This document shows positions 1 to 8,328 of a stretch of 64,000 bases of DNA, one piece after another. Origin of the DNA: Halorubrum salipaludis (GTDB taxonomy: Archaea > Halobacteriota > Halobacteria > Halobacteriales > Haloferacaceae). The DNA is taken from the NCBI RefSeq assembly GCF_002286985.1, contig NZ_NSKC01000005.1:124001-188000 (forward strand). The letters are read 5' to 3'. Under the pieces are notes generated by a model. The model was not told where the DNA came from. It saw nothing but the letters and a program-made list of their open reading frames with translations, and did no database searches. Made by a program: the position numbers and the translations under genes. Each line of letters opens with the position of its first letter. The first letter of the stretch is position 1.

Positions 1-1468
1 CGCCGGCGACCGCCTCCCCGTCGATCTCGCGGATCGGGAGCTTCCCGGTCGCGTAGTACATCGTCCGCCCGTCGGCGTCGGCGTACACCAGGTTCTGGGT
101 CGGCAGGTCGAACGAGCGGGCGGCCGCGAGCGCGTCGTCGAACCCCTCGCTGCGCCCCAGCTCGTCGATGGCGACCGTGGTCCGGGTCGCGGTGTGGCCG
201 GTCCAGGCGACGCCGACCTGCCGCCCCTCGCGCTCGATCAGCGGGCCGTGGACGGTCCGTTTGACCTCGATCTCGCGGTCCTCGCCCCCGGAGACGGGGA
301 TCGCCCGGGTCTCGGTCTCGAACTCGCGCCACTCGCCGTCGTAGCGGTAGCGCTCGCCCGCCTCGTCGATGTCGTAGCGGTAGCAGTCGAGCACGTCGGC
401 GCCGACGTTGGTGAACGACCACGTCCCGCGGTCGTTGGCGCCCGCGATGACGAACGGGACGCCCGGGAACGTCGCCCCGCGGACGGACCGCTCCGGGGTC
501 TCGACGTGCTGTTCGTACCACAGCGGCGGGGCCGAAAGCGACAGGTGCGGATCGTACGCGAGGATCGGTGTCCCGCTCGCGGTGTGGTCGCCCGAGACGA
601 CCCAGCTGTTCGAGCCGACCCCGGTCGGGGACTCGAAGCCGGAGAGCCACGTCGTTAGGTCGGCGTCGACGGGGTCGGCAGCGACCTGCTCCTGACGGGG
701 AGCGGCGTCCCGCTCCGCGTCGTCGTCGCCGAGCTGCCGCTCGTCGCCGTCGAGGATCGTCGCGTCGTGGTCGAGGCGCCGCGGGAACAGGTCGGCCGCG
801 CGGCCCTCGCCGAGCCGGTCGGCGACGATCGCCCGGCGAAGTTCGGAGAAGTCCCCGGTGAGCGTCCACGAGATCTGCTTTTCCATCAGCATCGAGTCGA
901 CCGGGGTCCACGGCCGCGGCTCGTGGCCGACCAGCGCGAACTCGACGGGGAGCGGTTCGGCCTCGATCGCGGCGTTGACGCCGTCGGCGAACGCTTCGAT
1001 CGGCGGCCCGGCGGGGGTCTCGCTCACGAGGTCCCACGTGGCCTCGGCGGCCTCGGCGAACCCCATGGCGAGGTGGAACTCGTCGCTCTCGACGGTCGAC
1101 GCGCCGACCGCCTCCGAGAGCCGCCCGCGCATGACCCGCCGCTGGAGGTCCATCGCGAAGAGCCGGTCGAACGCCTGCAGGTAGCCGACGGCGAAGTACG
1201 CCGCGCGCTCGTCGTCGGCCGCGACGTGCGGGACGCCGTACCCGTCCACCCGCACGTCCGCGTCGCCGTGCGGGCTCTCGACGGTCTCGGGGAGGGATCG
1301 GTCGGCCGCCGCCCACGCGTCGCCCGAGAGCGGCGCGAACGAGTCGAGCAGGTCGGACGCGGCGGAGACCGCGATCCCCCCGGTGCCGGCGGCCAGCGCG
1401 GCGGCGAGGACGGCCCGGCGCGTGGTGTCGTTCGTCACCTCGTGACCGAGTCGTCGATTCCTAATCAT
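1..1468 (-). CDS. Penicillin acylase family protein, Tat-exported, 3' end outside window
   Basis: This is an Ntn-hydrolase of the penicillin/acyl-homoserine-lactone acylase type, which hydrolyses amide bonds of acylated substrates. Family precursors cut themselves just before a nucleophile Ser. That residue is visible as Ser288 in a GSNSW motif (codon at 605-607), next to the usual VVSG. The N-terminus carries TRRAVLAAALAAG, a Tat-like signal, so export is likely. The ATG at 1468 is preferred; an in-frame GTG at 1438 is possible and would still include the RR motif. The C-terminal part of the beta subunit lies beyond base 1. The gene is divergent from the CinA-like gene. The substrate cannot be read from sequence. 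Confidence 0.85.
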   Translation of the reverse strand, partial: MIRNRRLGHEVTNDTTRRAVLAAALAAGTGGIAVSAASDLLDSFAPLSGDAWAAADRSLPETVESPHGDADVRVDGYGVPHVAADDERAAYFAVGYLQAFDRLFAMDLQRRVMRGRLSEAVGASTVESDEFHLAMGFAEAAEATWDLVSETPAGPPIEAFADGVNAAIEAEPLPVEFALVGHEPRPWTPVDSMLMEKQISWTLTGDFSELRRAIVADRLGEGRAADLFPRRLDHDATILDGDERQLGDDDAERDAAPRQEQVAADPVDADLTTWLSGFESPTGVGSNSWVVSGDHTASGTPILAYDPHLSLSAPPLWYEQHVETPERSVRGATFPGVPFVIAGANDRGTWSFTNVGADVLDCYRYDIDEAGERYRYDGEWREFETETRAIPVSGGEDREIEVKRTVHGPLIEREGRQVGVAWTGHTATRTTVAIDELGRSEGFDDALAAARSFDLPTQNLVYADADGRTMYYATGKLPIREIDGEAVAG

Positions 1469-1532
1469 TATTCCGGTGGATTCCGCGGCCGACGGGAAAC
1501 GCACATCCGTGCGCCGCCCCTGCGATCCGGTA

Positions 1533-2282
1533 ATGGAGGTCGCGCTGATCACGGTCGGCGACGAACTGCTCGCGGGCGACACGGTGAACACGAACGCCAA
1601 CTGGCTCGCCGCCGAGCTGAGCGACCGCGGCGTCGCCGTGACGCGGATTCTCTCCGTGCCCGACGACCGCGCCGTCGTCGCGGAGCACGTCGGAGCGTAC
1701 GCCGACGCGTTCGACGCCGTGATCGTCACGGGCGGGATCGGCGGGACGCCCGACGACGTGACGATGGAGGCGGTCGCCGACGCGTTCGACCGCGATCTGG
1801 CCCCGACCGACCTGACCCGCGAGGCGGTCGAGCGGCGGCTGGCCGAGATCCGCGAGCGGATCCCCGACAGCGACGTCGACGTTGACGTCGAGGCGGAGGC
1901 CGCGATCCCGACCGGGAGCCGCCCGCTGCTGAACGACCCCGGGCTCGCGCCGGGCTGCGTGATCGAGGGCGTGTACGTCATGCCGGGGATCCCCGAGGAG
2001 CTGCGGGCGATGTTCGAGTCCGTCGCCGACGAGTTCGCGGGCGACCGGCGGTCGCGGTTCCTCTACACCGTCGAGCCCGAGTCGGACATCGTCCCCGCGC
2101 TGGAGGCGGCGGGCGAGCGCTTCGACGTCGCCGTCGGCTGTTACCCCGACCGCGAGGCGGAGCACAACCGCCTGAAGGTGACCGCGACCGACGAGCGCGC
2201 GCTCGACGAGGCGACGGCGTGGCTGCTGGCGAACGTCGACGCCAGCGAGACGCCGGTCCATCGCGACTGGGGCGACGAGTGA
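1533..2282 (+). CDS. CinA-like molybdopterin-binding-domain protein
   Basis: This 249-residue protein begins MEVALITVGDELLAGDTVNTN, the start of the MoCF_biosynth/CinA N-terminal domain (GDELL and the TNA segment). It continues with VTGGIGGTPDD, the conserved glycine-rich loop of this fold. It lacks the C-terminal amidohydrolase domain of bacterial CinA, so it is the short archaeal form. Related CinA proteins act in pyridine-nucleotide repair (ADP-ribose pyrophosphatase/NMN amidase); the exact activity here is not established. The ATG at 1533 is chosen because homology begins there; an upstream in-frame ATG at 1476 would overlap the divergent promoter region. Confidence 0.8.
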   Translation: MEVALITVGDELLAGDTVNTNANWLAAELSDRGVAVTRILSVPDDRAVVAEHVGAYADAFDAVIVTGGIGGTPDDVTMEAVADAFDRDLAPTDLTREAVERRLAEIRERIPDSDVDVDVEAEAAIPTGSRPLLNDPGLAPGCVIEGVYVMPGIPEELRAMFESVADEFAGDRRSRFLYTVEPESDIVPALEAAGERFDVAVGCYPDREAEHNRLKVTATDERALDEATAWLLANVDASETPVHRDWGDE

Positions 2283-2343
2283 CGGTGCGGGGTTTATCAC
2301 TGCTGGCGACGCTACGGTAACGCGAACCGTTCGCAGGACCACC

Positions 2344-2451
2344 ATGCCAACCATTACCACTACAGGAGCGGGCGACGCGACGGAGGGCGCGCAGACGGAG
2401 GCGACGGCGGCGTCGCCGGAGCGAGGTATCTCCTCGAACGCCGCCCGATGA
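2344..2451 (+). CDS. Possible 35-residue leader peptide before the DICT gene
   Basis: A short ORF beginning MPTITTTGAGDATEG ends RGISSNAAR. Its stop overlaps the start of the next gene in an ATGA arrangement (2448-2451). A TTTATC box near 2294 lies upstream and could serve as the TATA element. The peptide is Thr/Ala-rich and resembles no family I know. The ATGA overlap hints at translational coupling, but random ORFs of this size are frequent in GC-rich DNA, so this is only a candidate. Confidence 0.35.
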   Translation: MPTITTTGAGDATEGAQTEATAASPERGISSNAAR

Positions 2452-3215
2452 CGGACTCGTTGCGCGGCTTCTTCGACGATATCGACGCCCCGAGCCGGTC
2501 GCTCGTGGTCGTCAACCGGACCGAGCCCGACCCGGTTCGGAACCTCCTCGACTCCCTGCTCGACGGCCAGTCGGTCGCGATCAGCGAGCGCGACATCCCG
2601 GACACCGACGAAGACCTCGTCCTCCTCGTCGAGGACGGCGAGGTGATCGCTCGCTCCACGCTCGACGAGCTGCTCGACTCGGTCCTGTTGATCAACTCCG
2701 ACCTGTACAAGACCGGCGCGATCGACCTCGACGAGGTCGAGCTCCCGGACGTGCTCGCCGGGCTCGACGAGGTCCCCTTCCGGCTCCGCGGCTACCCCCA
2801 CTCGAACAAGGAGAAGCTCCTGTTGATCGTCGTCTCCCGCGTCATCGAGCGCATCGCGGCCAAGGCGGGCGGGGGGACGCTCCGGGCGTCGTTCCAGCGC
2901 CTCTCCCGGCTGCAGGACGAGCGCGGAACCCACGAGGTGTACCGGGTCGTCGGTAGTCGCGGCGTCGACGTCCACGTTTACGGGATCGGGGACGCGGACC
3001 CGGCGGCGACGCTCCCGGTGACCGTCCACCGTGGCCGGTCCTACCCGTACCGGCGGTCGTGGTTCGTCGTCTACGATCCGCCGCCGGAGGCGGAGACGGA
3101 CCGCCACGCCGCGCTCGTCGCCCTCGAGGACGAGCCGAACGTGTGGGACGGGTTCTGGACGTTCCGTCCGGCGCTGGTCGACCGGATCGAGCAACACATC
3201 GCGACCGCGCTCTGA
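2448..3215 (+). CDS. DICT sensory domain protein
   Basis: This is a soluble 255-residue acidic protein. Its features (LRGFFDDIDAPSRSLVVVNRTEPDPV near the start, a long middle region with GYPHSNKEKLLLIVVSRVIE, and a C-terminal half with RSWFVVYDPP and WDGFWTFRPALVDRIE) resemble haloarchaeal DICT-domain proteins. DICT is a sensory domain found with diguanylate cyclases and two-component systems. Here it stands alone, without a kinase, receiver or DNA-binding domain. There are no membrane segments, so it should be cytoplasmic. The ligand and downstream partner are unknown. The family call is from memory of haloarchaeal relatives. Confidence 0.7.
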   Translation: MTDSLRGFFDDIDAPSRSLVVVNRTEPDPVRNLLDSLLDGQSVAISERDIPDTDEDLVLLVEDGEVIARSTLDELLDSVLLINSDLYKTGAIDLDEVELPDVLAGLDEVPFRLRGYPHSNKEKLLLIVVSRVIERIAAKAGGGTLRASFQRLSRLQDERGTHEVYRVVGSRGVDVHVYGIGDADPAATLPVTVHRGRSYPYRRSWFVVYDPPPEAETDRHAALVALEDEPNVWDGFWTFRPALVDRIEQHIATAL

Positions 3216-3257
3216 GCGCCGACAGAGCTACCCCGCTCGCGCGCCACCGTCCGACCC

Positions 3258-4130
3258 GTGCCCCCCACCGACCTCACCGACCGCGTGGTTGTCCTCACCG
3301 GCGCGACCAGCGGGATCGGTCGCCGCGCGGCCGCGACGCTGGCCGAGCGCGGCGCCACCGTCGCCGCCGTCGGGCGGGACCGCGAGCGCGGCGCGACGCT
3401 CGCCGCCGAGAGCGAGGCGGCGGCCGGGACGGTCCGGTTCCACCGCGCGGATCTGGCGACGCAATCCGCCGTGCGCGACCTCGCCGCCGACCTCCGTGAC
3501 TCGTACGACCGGCTCGACGTGCTCGCGCACAACGCCGGACTCTCCGCGGGAGCGCGGACGGAGACCGCCGACGGGATCGAACTCACGCTCGCCGTGAACC
3601 ACCTCGCGCCGTACCTCCTCACCCGCGAGCTGTTCGACCGGCTCGCGGCATCGGCGCCCGCCCGCGTCGTCGTCACCGCCTCGGACCTCCACCGGCGCGC
3701 GACCCTCGACTTCGACGACCTCGAGATGGCCGCCGACTACGACCCTCTGGAGGCGTACGCCCGGTCGAAGCTCGCGAACGTCGCGTTCACGCTCGAGCTC
3801 GCCGACCGGATCGGAGCCGACGCGGGGGTCACGGCGAACTGCCTCCATCCGGGGTTCGTCCCCTCGACGAACCTGTTCCGCGACGCCGCGCTCCGGACCC
3901 GCCTCGCGGTCCGAGTCGCCGGCCTCCTCCCCGGCGTCGGGACGACGCGCCGGGCGGCCGCGGAACGCCTCGTGCGACTGATCGCGGCGTCCGAGTACGG
4001 CGAGCAGACCGGGCGCTACGTCGGCGAGGAAGAGTTGACCCCCGCGGACGAAGCGAGGGACCCCGAGACCCGAAAGCAGCTCTGGGCCGTCAGCGCCGAC
4101 CGCGTCGGGGTCGACCCCGACTGGCCGTGA
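3258..4130 (+). CDS. Short-chain dehydrogenase/reductase (SDR)
   Basis: This is a classical Rossmann SDR of 290 residues using NAD(P)H. The cofactor motif TGATSGIG is at residues 14-21, the structural motif HNAG follows in strand 4, and the catalytic YxxxK appears in EAYARSKLAN. The layout (VNHLAPYLLTREL, then a substrate loop with NCLHPGFVPSTNL) resembles the retinol dehydrogenase/WWOX-like branch. The start is GTG at 3258, placed directly before the first beta strand. The gene follows the DICT gene on the same strand by 42 bp. The substrate is unknown. Confidence 0.88.
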   Translation: MPPTDLTDRVVVLTGATSGIGRRAAATLAERGATVAAVGRDRERGATLAAESEAAAGTVRFHRADLATQSAVRDLAADLRDSYDRLDVLAHNAGLSAGARTETADGIELTLAVNHLAPYLLTRELFDRLAASAPARVVVTASDLHRRATLDFDDLEMAADYDPLEAYARSKLANVAFTLELADRIGADAGVTANCLHPGFVPSTNLFRDAALRTRLAVRVAGLLPGVGTTRRAAAERLVRLIAASEYGEQTGRYVGEEELTPADEARDPETRKQLWAVSADRVGVDPDWP

Positions 4131-4161
4131 GTCGGCGACCGACTCACCGGTCGGCGGGTAG

Positions 4162-5019
4162 CTACCACTCCACGTACGCGAGGTACGCCGCGCCCTCGTA
4201 CTCCAGCAGCCACGTCCCGTCGAAGTCGTCCTCCCGGATTGCATCGTGGTCTCTGATCCGGTCGACCACCGAGCGGAAGGCGTCGTCGTCCTCGAAGTAC
4301 GCCCCGTCGATCGACTCCTCGACGACCTCGCGCTCGGCGTCCGAGAGCCCCGCGAGCACGAACAGGTACCGGTCTCGGACCCGGTCCGCGAACGTCTCCA
4401 CGTCGGGGGCCACCTCGCTCGCCTCGTACCGATACTCGGCCTCCGGGGCGGTCCGCGACTCGACCGCGACCCGGTACCGCTCCCCCTCGTAGACGAGCAC
4501 GTCGTACTCCCGATCCGGCACGAACACCGAGTCGTTCCCGACCTCCTCGGCGCTCCCGTAGTCGACGCCGATGTCGTAACCGTCCCCGAGCGGCGGGTCG
4601 GCCTCGGTGACGATCCGTTCGAGCCGCTTCCTGTCCGTCTCCGGGAGGTCGTCGAACGCGATCTCGCCCAGCTCCGGCGTCGTGTCCTCCGGATCGAGGT
4701 CGAGGAGCACCTCGTACACCGTCACCTCGCTGCTCGCGACCCGCGTCTCCGTGACCTCGTAGAACGCGCCGTCGACCCGGACGGTGTCGGTGCGGTCGAA
4801 CAGCTCGTACCGTCCGCGACGCGTGGCCGTCCCGTTCTCGATCGCCGACGCGACGACGTCGTACTCCTCCGAGTCGGGATCGGCGTTCATCGACACCTCG
4901 TCGGCGACGTCGTCGTCGGTCGCCTCGTTCAGATCGAGGACGACAGAGGGGTGGCCGCAGCCGGCGAGGACCGTCGCCGCGCCGGTCGCGAGGGCCGCGA
5001 GGAGGGACCGTCGGTTCAT
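4162..5019 (-). CDS. Tat-exported lipoprotein of unknown function
   Basis: The 285-residue protein begins MNRRSLLAALATGAATVLAGC. This is a Tat-type signal followed by a lipobox with Cys21, so the mature protein should be lipid-anchored outside the membrane. The remainder is acidic, with many Tyr and Asp/Glu residues, and no catalytic motif is recognised. The start at 5019 is preferred over an in-frame upstream ATG because the signal peptide begins exactly there. It is convergent with the SDR gene and lies downstream of the esterase on the same strand. No function is proposed. Confidence 0.75.
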   Translation of the reverse strand: MNRRSLLAALATGAATVLAGCGHPSVVLDLNEATDDDVADEVSMNADPDSEEYDVVASAIENGTATRRGRYELFDRTDTVRVDGAFYEVTETRVASSEVTVYEVLLDLDPEDTTPELGEIAFDDLPETDRKRLERIVTEADPPLGDGYDIGVDYGSAEEVGNDSVFVPDREYDVLVYEGERYRVAVESRTAPEAEYRYEASEVAPDVETFADRVRDRYLFVLAGLSDAEREVVEESIDGAYFEDDDAFRSVVDRIRDHDAIREDDFDGTWLLEYEGAAYLAYVEW

Positions 5020-5097
5020 GGGGGGGAATGACGGGCCCCGATAATAAACGACCCCGTAGGACAAACGATCGCCGTCGCCTCGCTCCCCGCCCCCTCG

Positions 5098-6036
5098 CTA
5101 TCCGTCCGCCCGAACCGCGCCCGCGAGGTCGTCGGCCACGTCCGCGACGGCCTCGGTCGCACGGTCCACCTCGCGGAGCGTCATGAACCCGTGCACCTGG
5201 TCCGCGTAGTTCTCGTAGCGCGTCGGGACGCCGTCCCGGACCAGCTGTTCGGCGTACGCCCGCCCGCCGTCGCGGAGGGGATCGAAGCCGGCGGTGACGA
5301 CGGTGGCGGGGGCGACGCCGGACACGTCGCCCGCGTTCGTCGGGTCGGCGTAGGGGTTGCGCTCGTGGATCTCGTGGTCGTAGTAGCACTCCCGAAACCA
5401 CTCCAAGTCGGCCTCGTCGAGGACGATGCCGGCGTGCTCCTCGACTGACGGCTGGCCGCGCTCGACGCCGACGGCGGGGTACAACAGCGCCTGATACGCG
5501 ATCTCGGGGCCGCCGCGCTCGGCCGCCATGAGCGCGGCGGCGGCCGCGAGCGCGCCCCCGGCGGAGTCGCCGGCGACCGCGACCCGACCGGTCCCCGCGA
5601 CCGCGTCCGGGTTGGCGGCCGCCCACTCGACCGCCGCGTACGCGTCCGCGACCGCCGCGGGGAAGGGGTTCTCGGGCGCGAGCCGGTAGTCGACGGAGAG
5701 GACCGCGCAGCCGCTCTCCCGCGTGAGGTGGCGACAGAGCCAGTCGTGGGTGTCGACGCTCCCCAGCACGAACCCGCCGCCGTGGAAGAACACCACCGTG
5801 GGGAACGGGCCGTCGGCGTCGGGCAGGTACAGTCGGGCGTCGAGGTCGCCGGCCGGGCCGGGGACCGTCCCGTCCACGGTCTCACCGACCGGGGGCGGGT
5901 TCCGGTTTTGAAGCCGCGTCACCGGCCCCGTGAGCAGCCGCGCGAGCTTCAGCCCCCAGCGGCTGTGGGGCAGCGGGAACCGCTCCTGGCGCTCGATCGC
6001 CGCCTTCGCCTGCGGATCGATCTCGTCGGCGTGCAT
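5098..6036 (-). CDS. Alpha/beta hydrolase, hormone-sensitive-lipase (HSL) type esterase
   Basis: This is a 312-residue carboxylesterase-like enzyme. The oxyanion motif HGGG is at residues 85-88. The nucleophile elbow GDSAGG places Ser158 as nucleophile. Asp252 (in AGFDPLRDGG) and His282 (in VHGF) complete the probable triad. These spacings are typical of the HSL (family IV) group, which hydrolyses short- to medium-chain esters. No signal peptide is seen, so it is probably cytoplasmic. The ATG at 6036 is chosen because the upstream in-frame segment is an unrelated Arg/Thr-rich stretch. Confidence 0.88.
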   Translation of the reverse strand: MHADEIDPQAKAAIERQERFPLPHSRWGLKLARLLTGPVTRLQNRNPPPVGETVDGTVPGPAGDLDARLYLPDADGPFPTVVFFHGGGFVLGSVDTHDWLCRHLTRESGCAVLSVDYRLAPENPFPAAVADAYAAVEWAAANPDAVAGTGRVAVAGDSAGGALAAAAALMAAERGGPEIAYQALLYPAVGVERGQPSVEEHAGIVLDEADLEWFRECYYDHEIHERNPYADPTNAGDVSGVAPATVVTAGFDPLRDGGRAYAEQLVRDGVPTRYENYADQVHGFMTLREVDRATEAVADVADDLAGAVRADG

Positions 6037-6176
6037 GGTCGACCCTGTGGCGAGCCGGGAGTAAACGTTGGGGACGGTGCGGGTACGGGTGCACACTGAG
6101 GAGCGATCGTGGGTACCTATTTGTCGCCGCGGGCGAACGCACAGACACGAGCAGTCAGCCGCCTCTCAGTCCCCCG

Positions 6177-7544
6177 ATGAGCGAGACAAAATCGACCCCA
6201 GACCCGGAGGAGACCAGCCCGCTGGAGACGTTCCGACAGTTCTTCGCGTTGGAACGGGACGTGCTCGCGGTGTCGCTGGCGATGTTCGCGTTCAGCCTCG
6301 GCTTCCAGATGACGAACCGGTTCCTCCCGGAGTACATGGTTGCGCTGGGGGCGTCCGGGTTCGTCGTCGGCCTGTTCGGGACCTTCGGCAACGTCATCTC
6401 CGCGCTGTACCCGTACCCGGGCGGCGCGATCTCCGACCGGATCGGGTCGCGGTACGCGCTGACGGCCTTCGGGCTGATCTCGACCGTCGGCTTCGCCGTC
6501 TGGCTGGTCGCGCCGAACGTCGGGGCGATCACGGTCGCCGGCGTGACGATCGAACCGTGGATCTGGGTCTTCGTCGGGCTCGTGCTCGCGCAGGCGTGGA
6601 AGTCGTTCGGCCTCGGCGCGACCTTCGCCGTGGTCAAGCAGGCGACGGACCCCTCGCGGCTGGCGGCCGGGTTCGCGAGCACGGAGACGTTCCGCCGCAC
6701 CGCGTTCCTGATCGGTCCGGTGCTCGCGGCGGTCCTCATCGACCTCCACCCGGCGTTCACCGTGAGCTTCCGGTACGTGCTCGCGGTGGCGGTCGTCTTC
6801 GGGGTCGTCGGAACGCTCGTGCAACACGTCCTCTACGACGCCAGCGATGACACCGTCGGCGGCGGGCGGTTCGAGGGCGTCGCCCAGATCCGACGCGACC
6901 TCCGCGACATGCCCGATCCCCTCCGCCCGCTGTTGATCGGCGACACCCTCGTCCGCTTCGCGAACGGGATGGTGTACGTCTTCTTCGTGCTCGTCGTCAC
7001 GCAGATCTTCTCGGTCGGGCTGGAAACGACGGTCGCGGTCGGCGGGTTCTCCTACCCCCTCGACCTCTCCCCGCAGGCCTTCTTCGGCTACCTGCTGGGC
7101 GTCGAGATGGTCGTCGCGCTGCTCACGATGGCCCCCGCGGCGAAGCTGGCCGAGCGGGTCGGGCTCAAGCCGGTCGTCGCGCTCGGCTTCTTCGTGTACG
7201 GGGCGTTCCCCGTCGTCCTCGTCTACGGGCCCGAGCTCCTCTCGCCGACCGTCCCGATCCAGTGGGCGCTCGTCCTCGTGTTCGCGTTCTCCGGGCTCCG
7301 GTTCGCCGGGCTGCCCTCGCACAAGGCGCTCATCGTCGGGCCCGCGGAGCAGGGCGCCGGCGGCCGGGTCACCGGGACCTACTACCTGCTGCGAAACACG
7401 ATCGTCATCCCGAGCGCCGCGATCGGCGGCTACCTGTGGGACTTCGTCAGCCCGGAGGTCGCCTTCACCGTCGCCGCCGTCATCGGCGTCGTCGGAACCG
7501 GCTACTTCCTCGTCTTCGGCGAGGAGTTCGAGGCGTACGCTTGA
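6177..7544 (+). CDS. Major facilitator superfamily transporter
   Basis: This is a 455-residue integral membrane protein with about 12 hydrophobic segments and a central cytoplasmic loop near residues 220-250. The early segment SLAMFAFSLGFQMTNRFLPEYMVALG, the AISDRIGSRYAL loop (MFS motif A region, D-R-x-G) and the repeat PAAKLAERVGLKP in the second half fit the MFS fold. It probably exports or imports a small solute by proton or sodium coupling. The substrate is not predictable. The gene stands alone, divergent from the esterase, with repeat block 1 downstream. Confidence 0.85.
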   Translation: MSETKSTPDPEETSPLETFRQFFALERDVLAVSLAMFAFSLGFQMTNRFLPEYMVALGASGFVVGLFGTFGNVISALYPYPGGAISDRIGSRYALTAFGLISTVGFAVWLVAPNVGAITVAGVTIEPWIWVFVGLVLAQAWKSFGLGATFAVVKQATDPSRLAAGFASTETFRRTAFLIGPVLAAVLIDLHPAFTVSFRYVLAVAVVFGVVGTLVQHVLYDASDDTVGGGRFEGVAQIRRDLRDMPDPLRPLLIGDTLVRFANGMVYVFFVLVVTQIFSVGLETTVAVGGFSYPLDLSPQAFFGYLLGVEMVVALLTMAPAAKLAERVGLKPVVALGFFVYGAFPVVLVYGPELLSPTVPIQWALVLVFAFSGLRFAGLPSHKALIVGPAEQGAGGRVTGTYYLLRNTIVIPSAAIGGYLWDFVSPEVAFTVAAVIGVVGTGYFLVFGEEFEAYA

Positions 7545-8035
7545 GATCGGGGGCGTTTCGATCGACGGCGGGAGTACGTGAATCGTTTCGATGGGTTGGT
7601 TGTTTATAAGTCGGATTGTGGTGTTGCTGGCGGGTGTTTATAAGTGATCGACGGCTCCGGAGTGACGGCCTCCAAAGCCCCAGTCGCTGCGGGCGGCGCA
7701 CGCTCGTTGCGCGCCTCACTCGGTCGCTCACGTTGTTCGCTCCCTCGTTCCGGTGCTTCCGTCGCCTGCGCCGCTCGCAGCAACTGCCCCTTTGAGTCCC
7801 ACCCAACCGCACAGCACCTCATACCTCCCCAGCCTCGTCGGCCGGCGCTTATAAGCGCCGGCCGACTCCCTCGCGCGTGCTCCTCGCGGCCGCCTCCGGC
7901 GGCCACTCGGAGGCACGCAGGGCGAGAGCACAGCTCTCGCTTGCAGCCGGCGGCGAAGCCGCCGGCGACGCCACCACACGGTTCTTTATAAGTACTCGTC
8001 GCCGTCGCTCACGGAGTGTTCGCGACAGCAATGAG
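7545..8035. repeat. Dispersed intergenic repeat block 1 (TTATAA-flanked)
   Basis: No convincing gene lies in this stretch. It contains TTATAA boxes at 7604, 7638, 7849 and 7986. The conserved core at about 7782-7873 contains the string CCTCCCCAGCCTCGTCGG, then a hairpin (GTCGGCCGGCGC, loop TTATAA, GCGCCGGCCGAC), then CTCCCTCG. The same core is present in block 2 (17842-17938) and inverted in block 3 (50554-50622). Several other GC-rich hairpins lie around it. It may be a non-autonomous mobile element or encode a structured RNA; the sequence alone does not decide. Confidence 0.8.
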
Positions 8036-8150
8036 GGAGAAAGGGATTCGAACCACGGTCGGACGTGCTCGCTTCGCTGCGCGCGACCTCCCTGCTTCGA
8101 ATCCCTTCTAAGCCGATTCCAGCTGCTCGCGGGTTGCTCGCAGCAGGAAT
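8036..8150 (-). repeat. tRNA-associated cassette behind tRNA-Leu with T-arm copies
   Basis: A degenerate copy of the tRNA-Leu 3' end (AAGGGATTCGAACC at 8041-8054) repeats the true one at 8158-8171, 117 bp away. Between them is an inverted T-arm copy, TTCGAATCCCTT (8096-8107), which makes a perfect 12-bp inverted repeat with 8041-8052. The interior string at 8062-8087 (GACGTGCTCGC..GCGCGCGAC) recurs in the cassette behind tRNA-Arg at 24580-24693. Next to the tRNA is a small hairpin built from CTGCTCGC/GCTCGCAG. It looks like an integration scar or a minimal tRNA-targeting element. Confidence 0.7.
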
Positions 8151-8234
8151 GCGGGGGAAGGGATTCGAACCCTCGAACCTCTACAGGAGCGGATCTTAAG
8201 TCCGCCGCTTTTGGCCAGGCTCAGCCACCCCCGC
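8151..8234 (-). tRNA. tRNA-Leu (anticodon UAA)
   Basis: Read on the minus strand, the gene is 84 nt with a 7-bp acceptor stem (GCGGGGG pairing CCCCCGC), a D-arm with TGGCTGAGCCTGGCC, an anticodon loop CTTAAGA giving UAA, a long variable arm typical of class II tRNAs, and a T-arm GGGTTCGAATCCC. No CCA is encoded. Immediately downstream is the tRNA-derived cassette described separately. Confidence 0.95.
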
Positions 8235-8328
8235 GCGAATTCGGATTCCGGCGGCGGGGTCAAACCCCTTTCGGATGCCGCGGCGGTGCTCTGGATAGCG
8301 GGCTCCCACGCAATCCGCCCGACTCCCC

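Noticed and set aside
767-1885. Long Arg-rich plus-strand ORF over the penicillin acylase and CinA genes
   Set aside because: It is an antisense shadow. Its composition is Arg/Gly/Pro-rich, unlike acidic haloarchaeal proteins, and the two overlapped genes have clear family motifs.
1461-3197. 578-codon minus-strand ORF over CinA and DICT genes
   Set aside because: High-GC DNA produces long open antisense frames. It has no motifs, and the sense-strand genes are convincing.
7676-7800. CRISPR-like repeats in repeat block 1
   Set aside because: There are GC-rich hairpins but no regularly spaced identical repeats with unique spacers, and no cas genes in the window.
8036-8110. Possible extra tRNA gene beside tRNA-Leu(UAA)
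   Set aside because: Only T-arm-like pieces are present. There is no acceptor, D-arm or anticodon loop, so it is treated as a tRNA-derived cassette.
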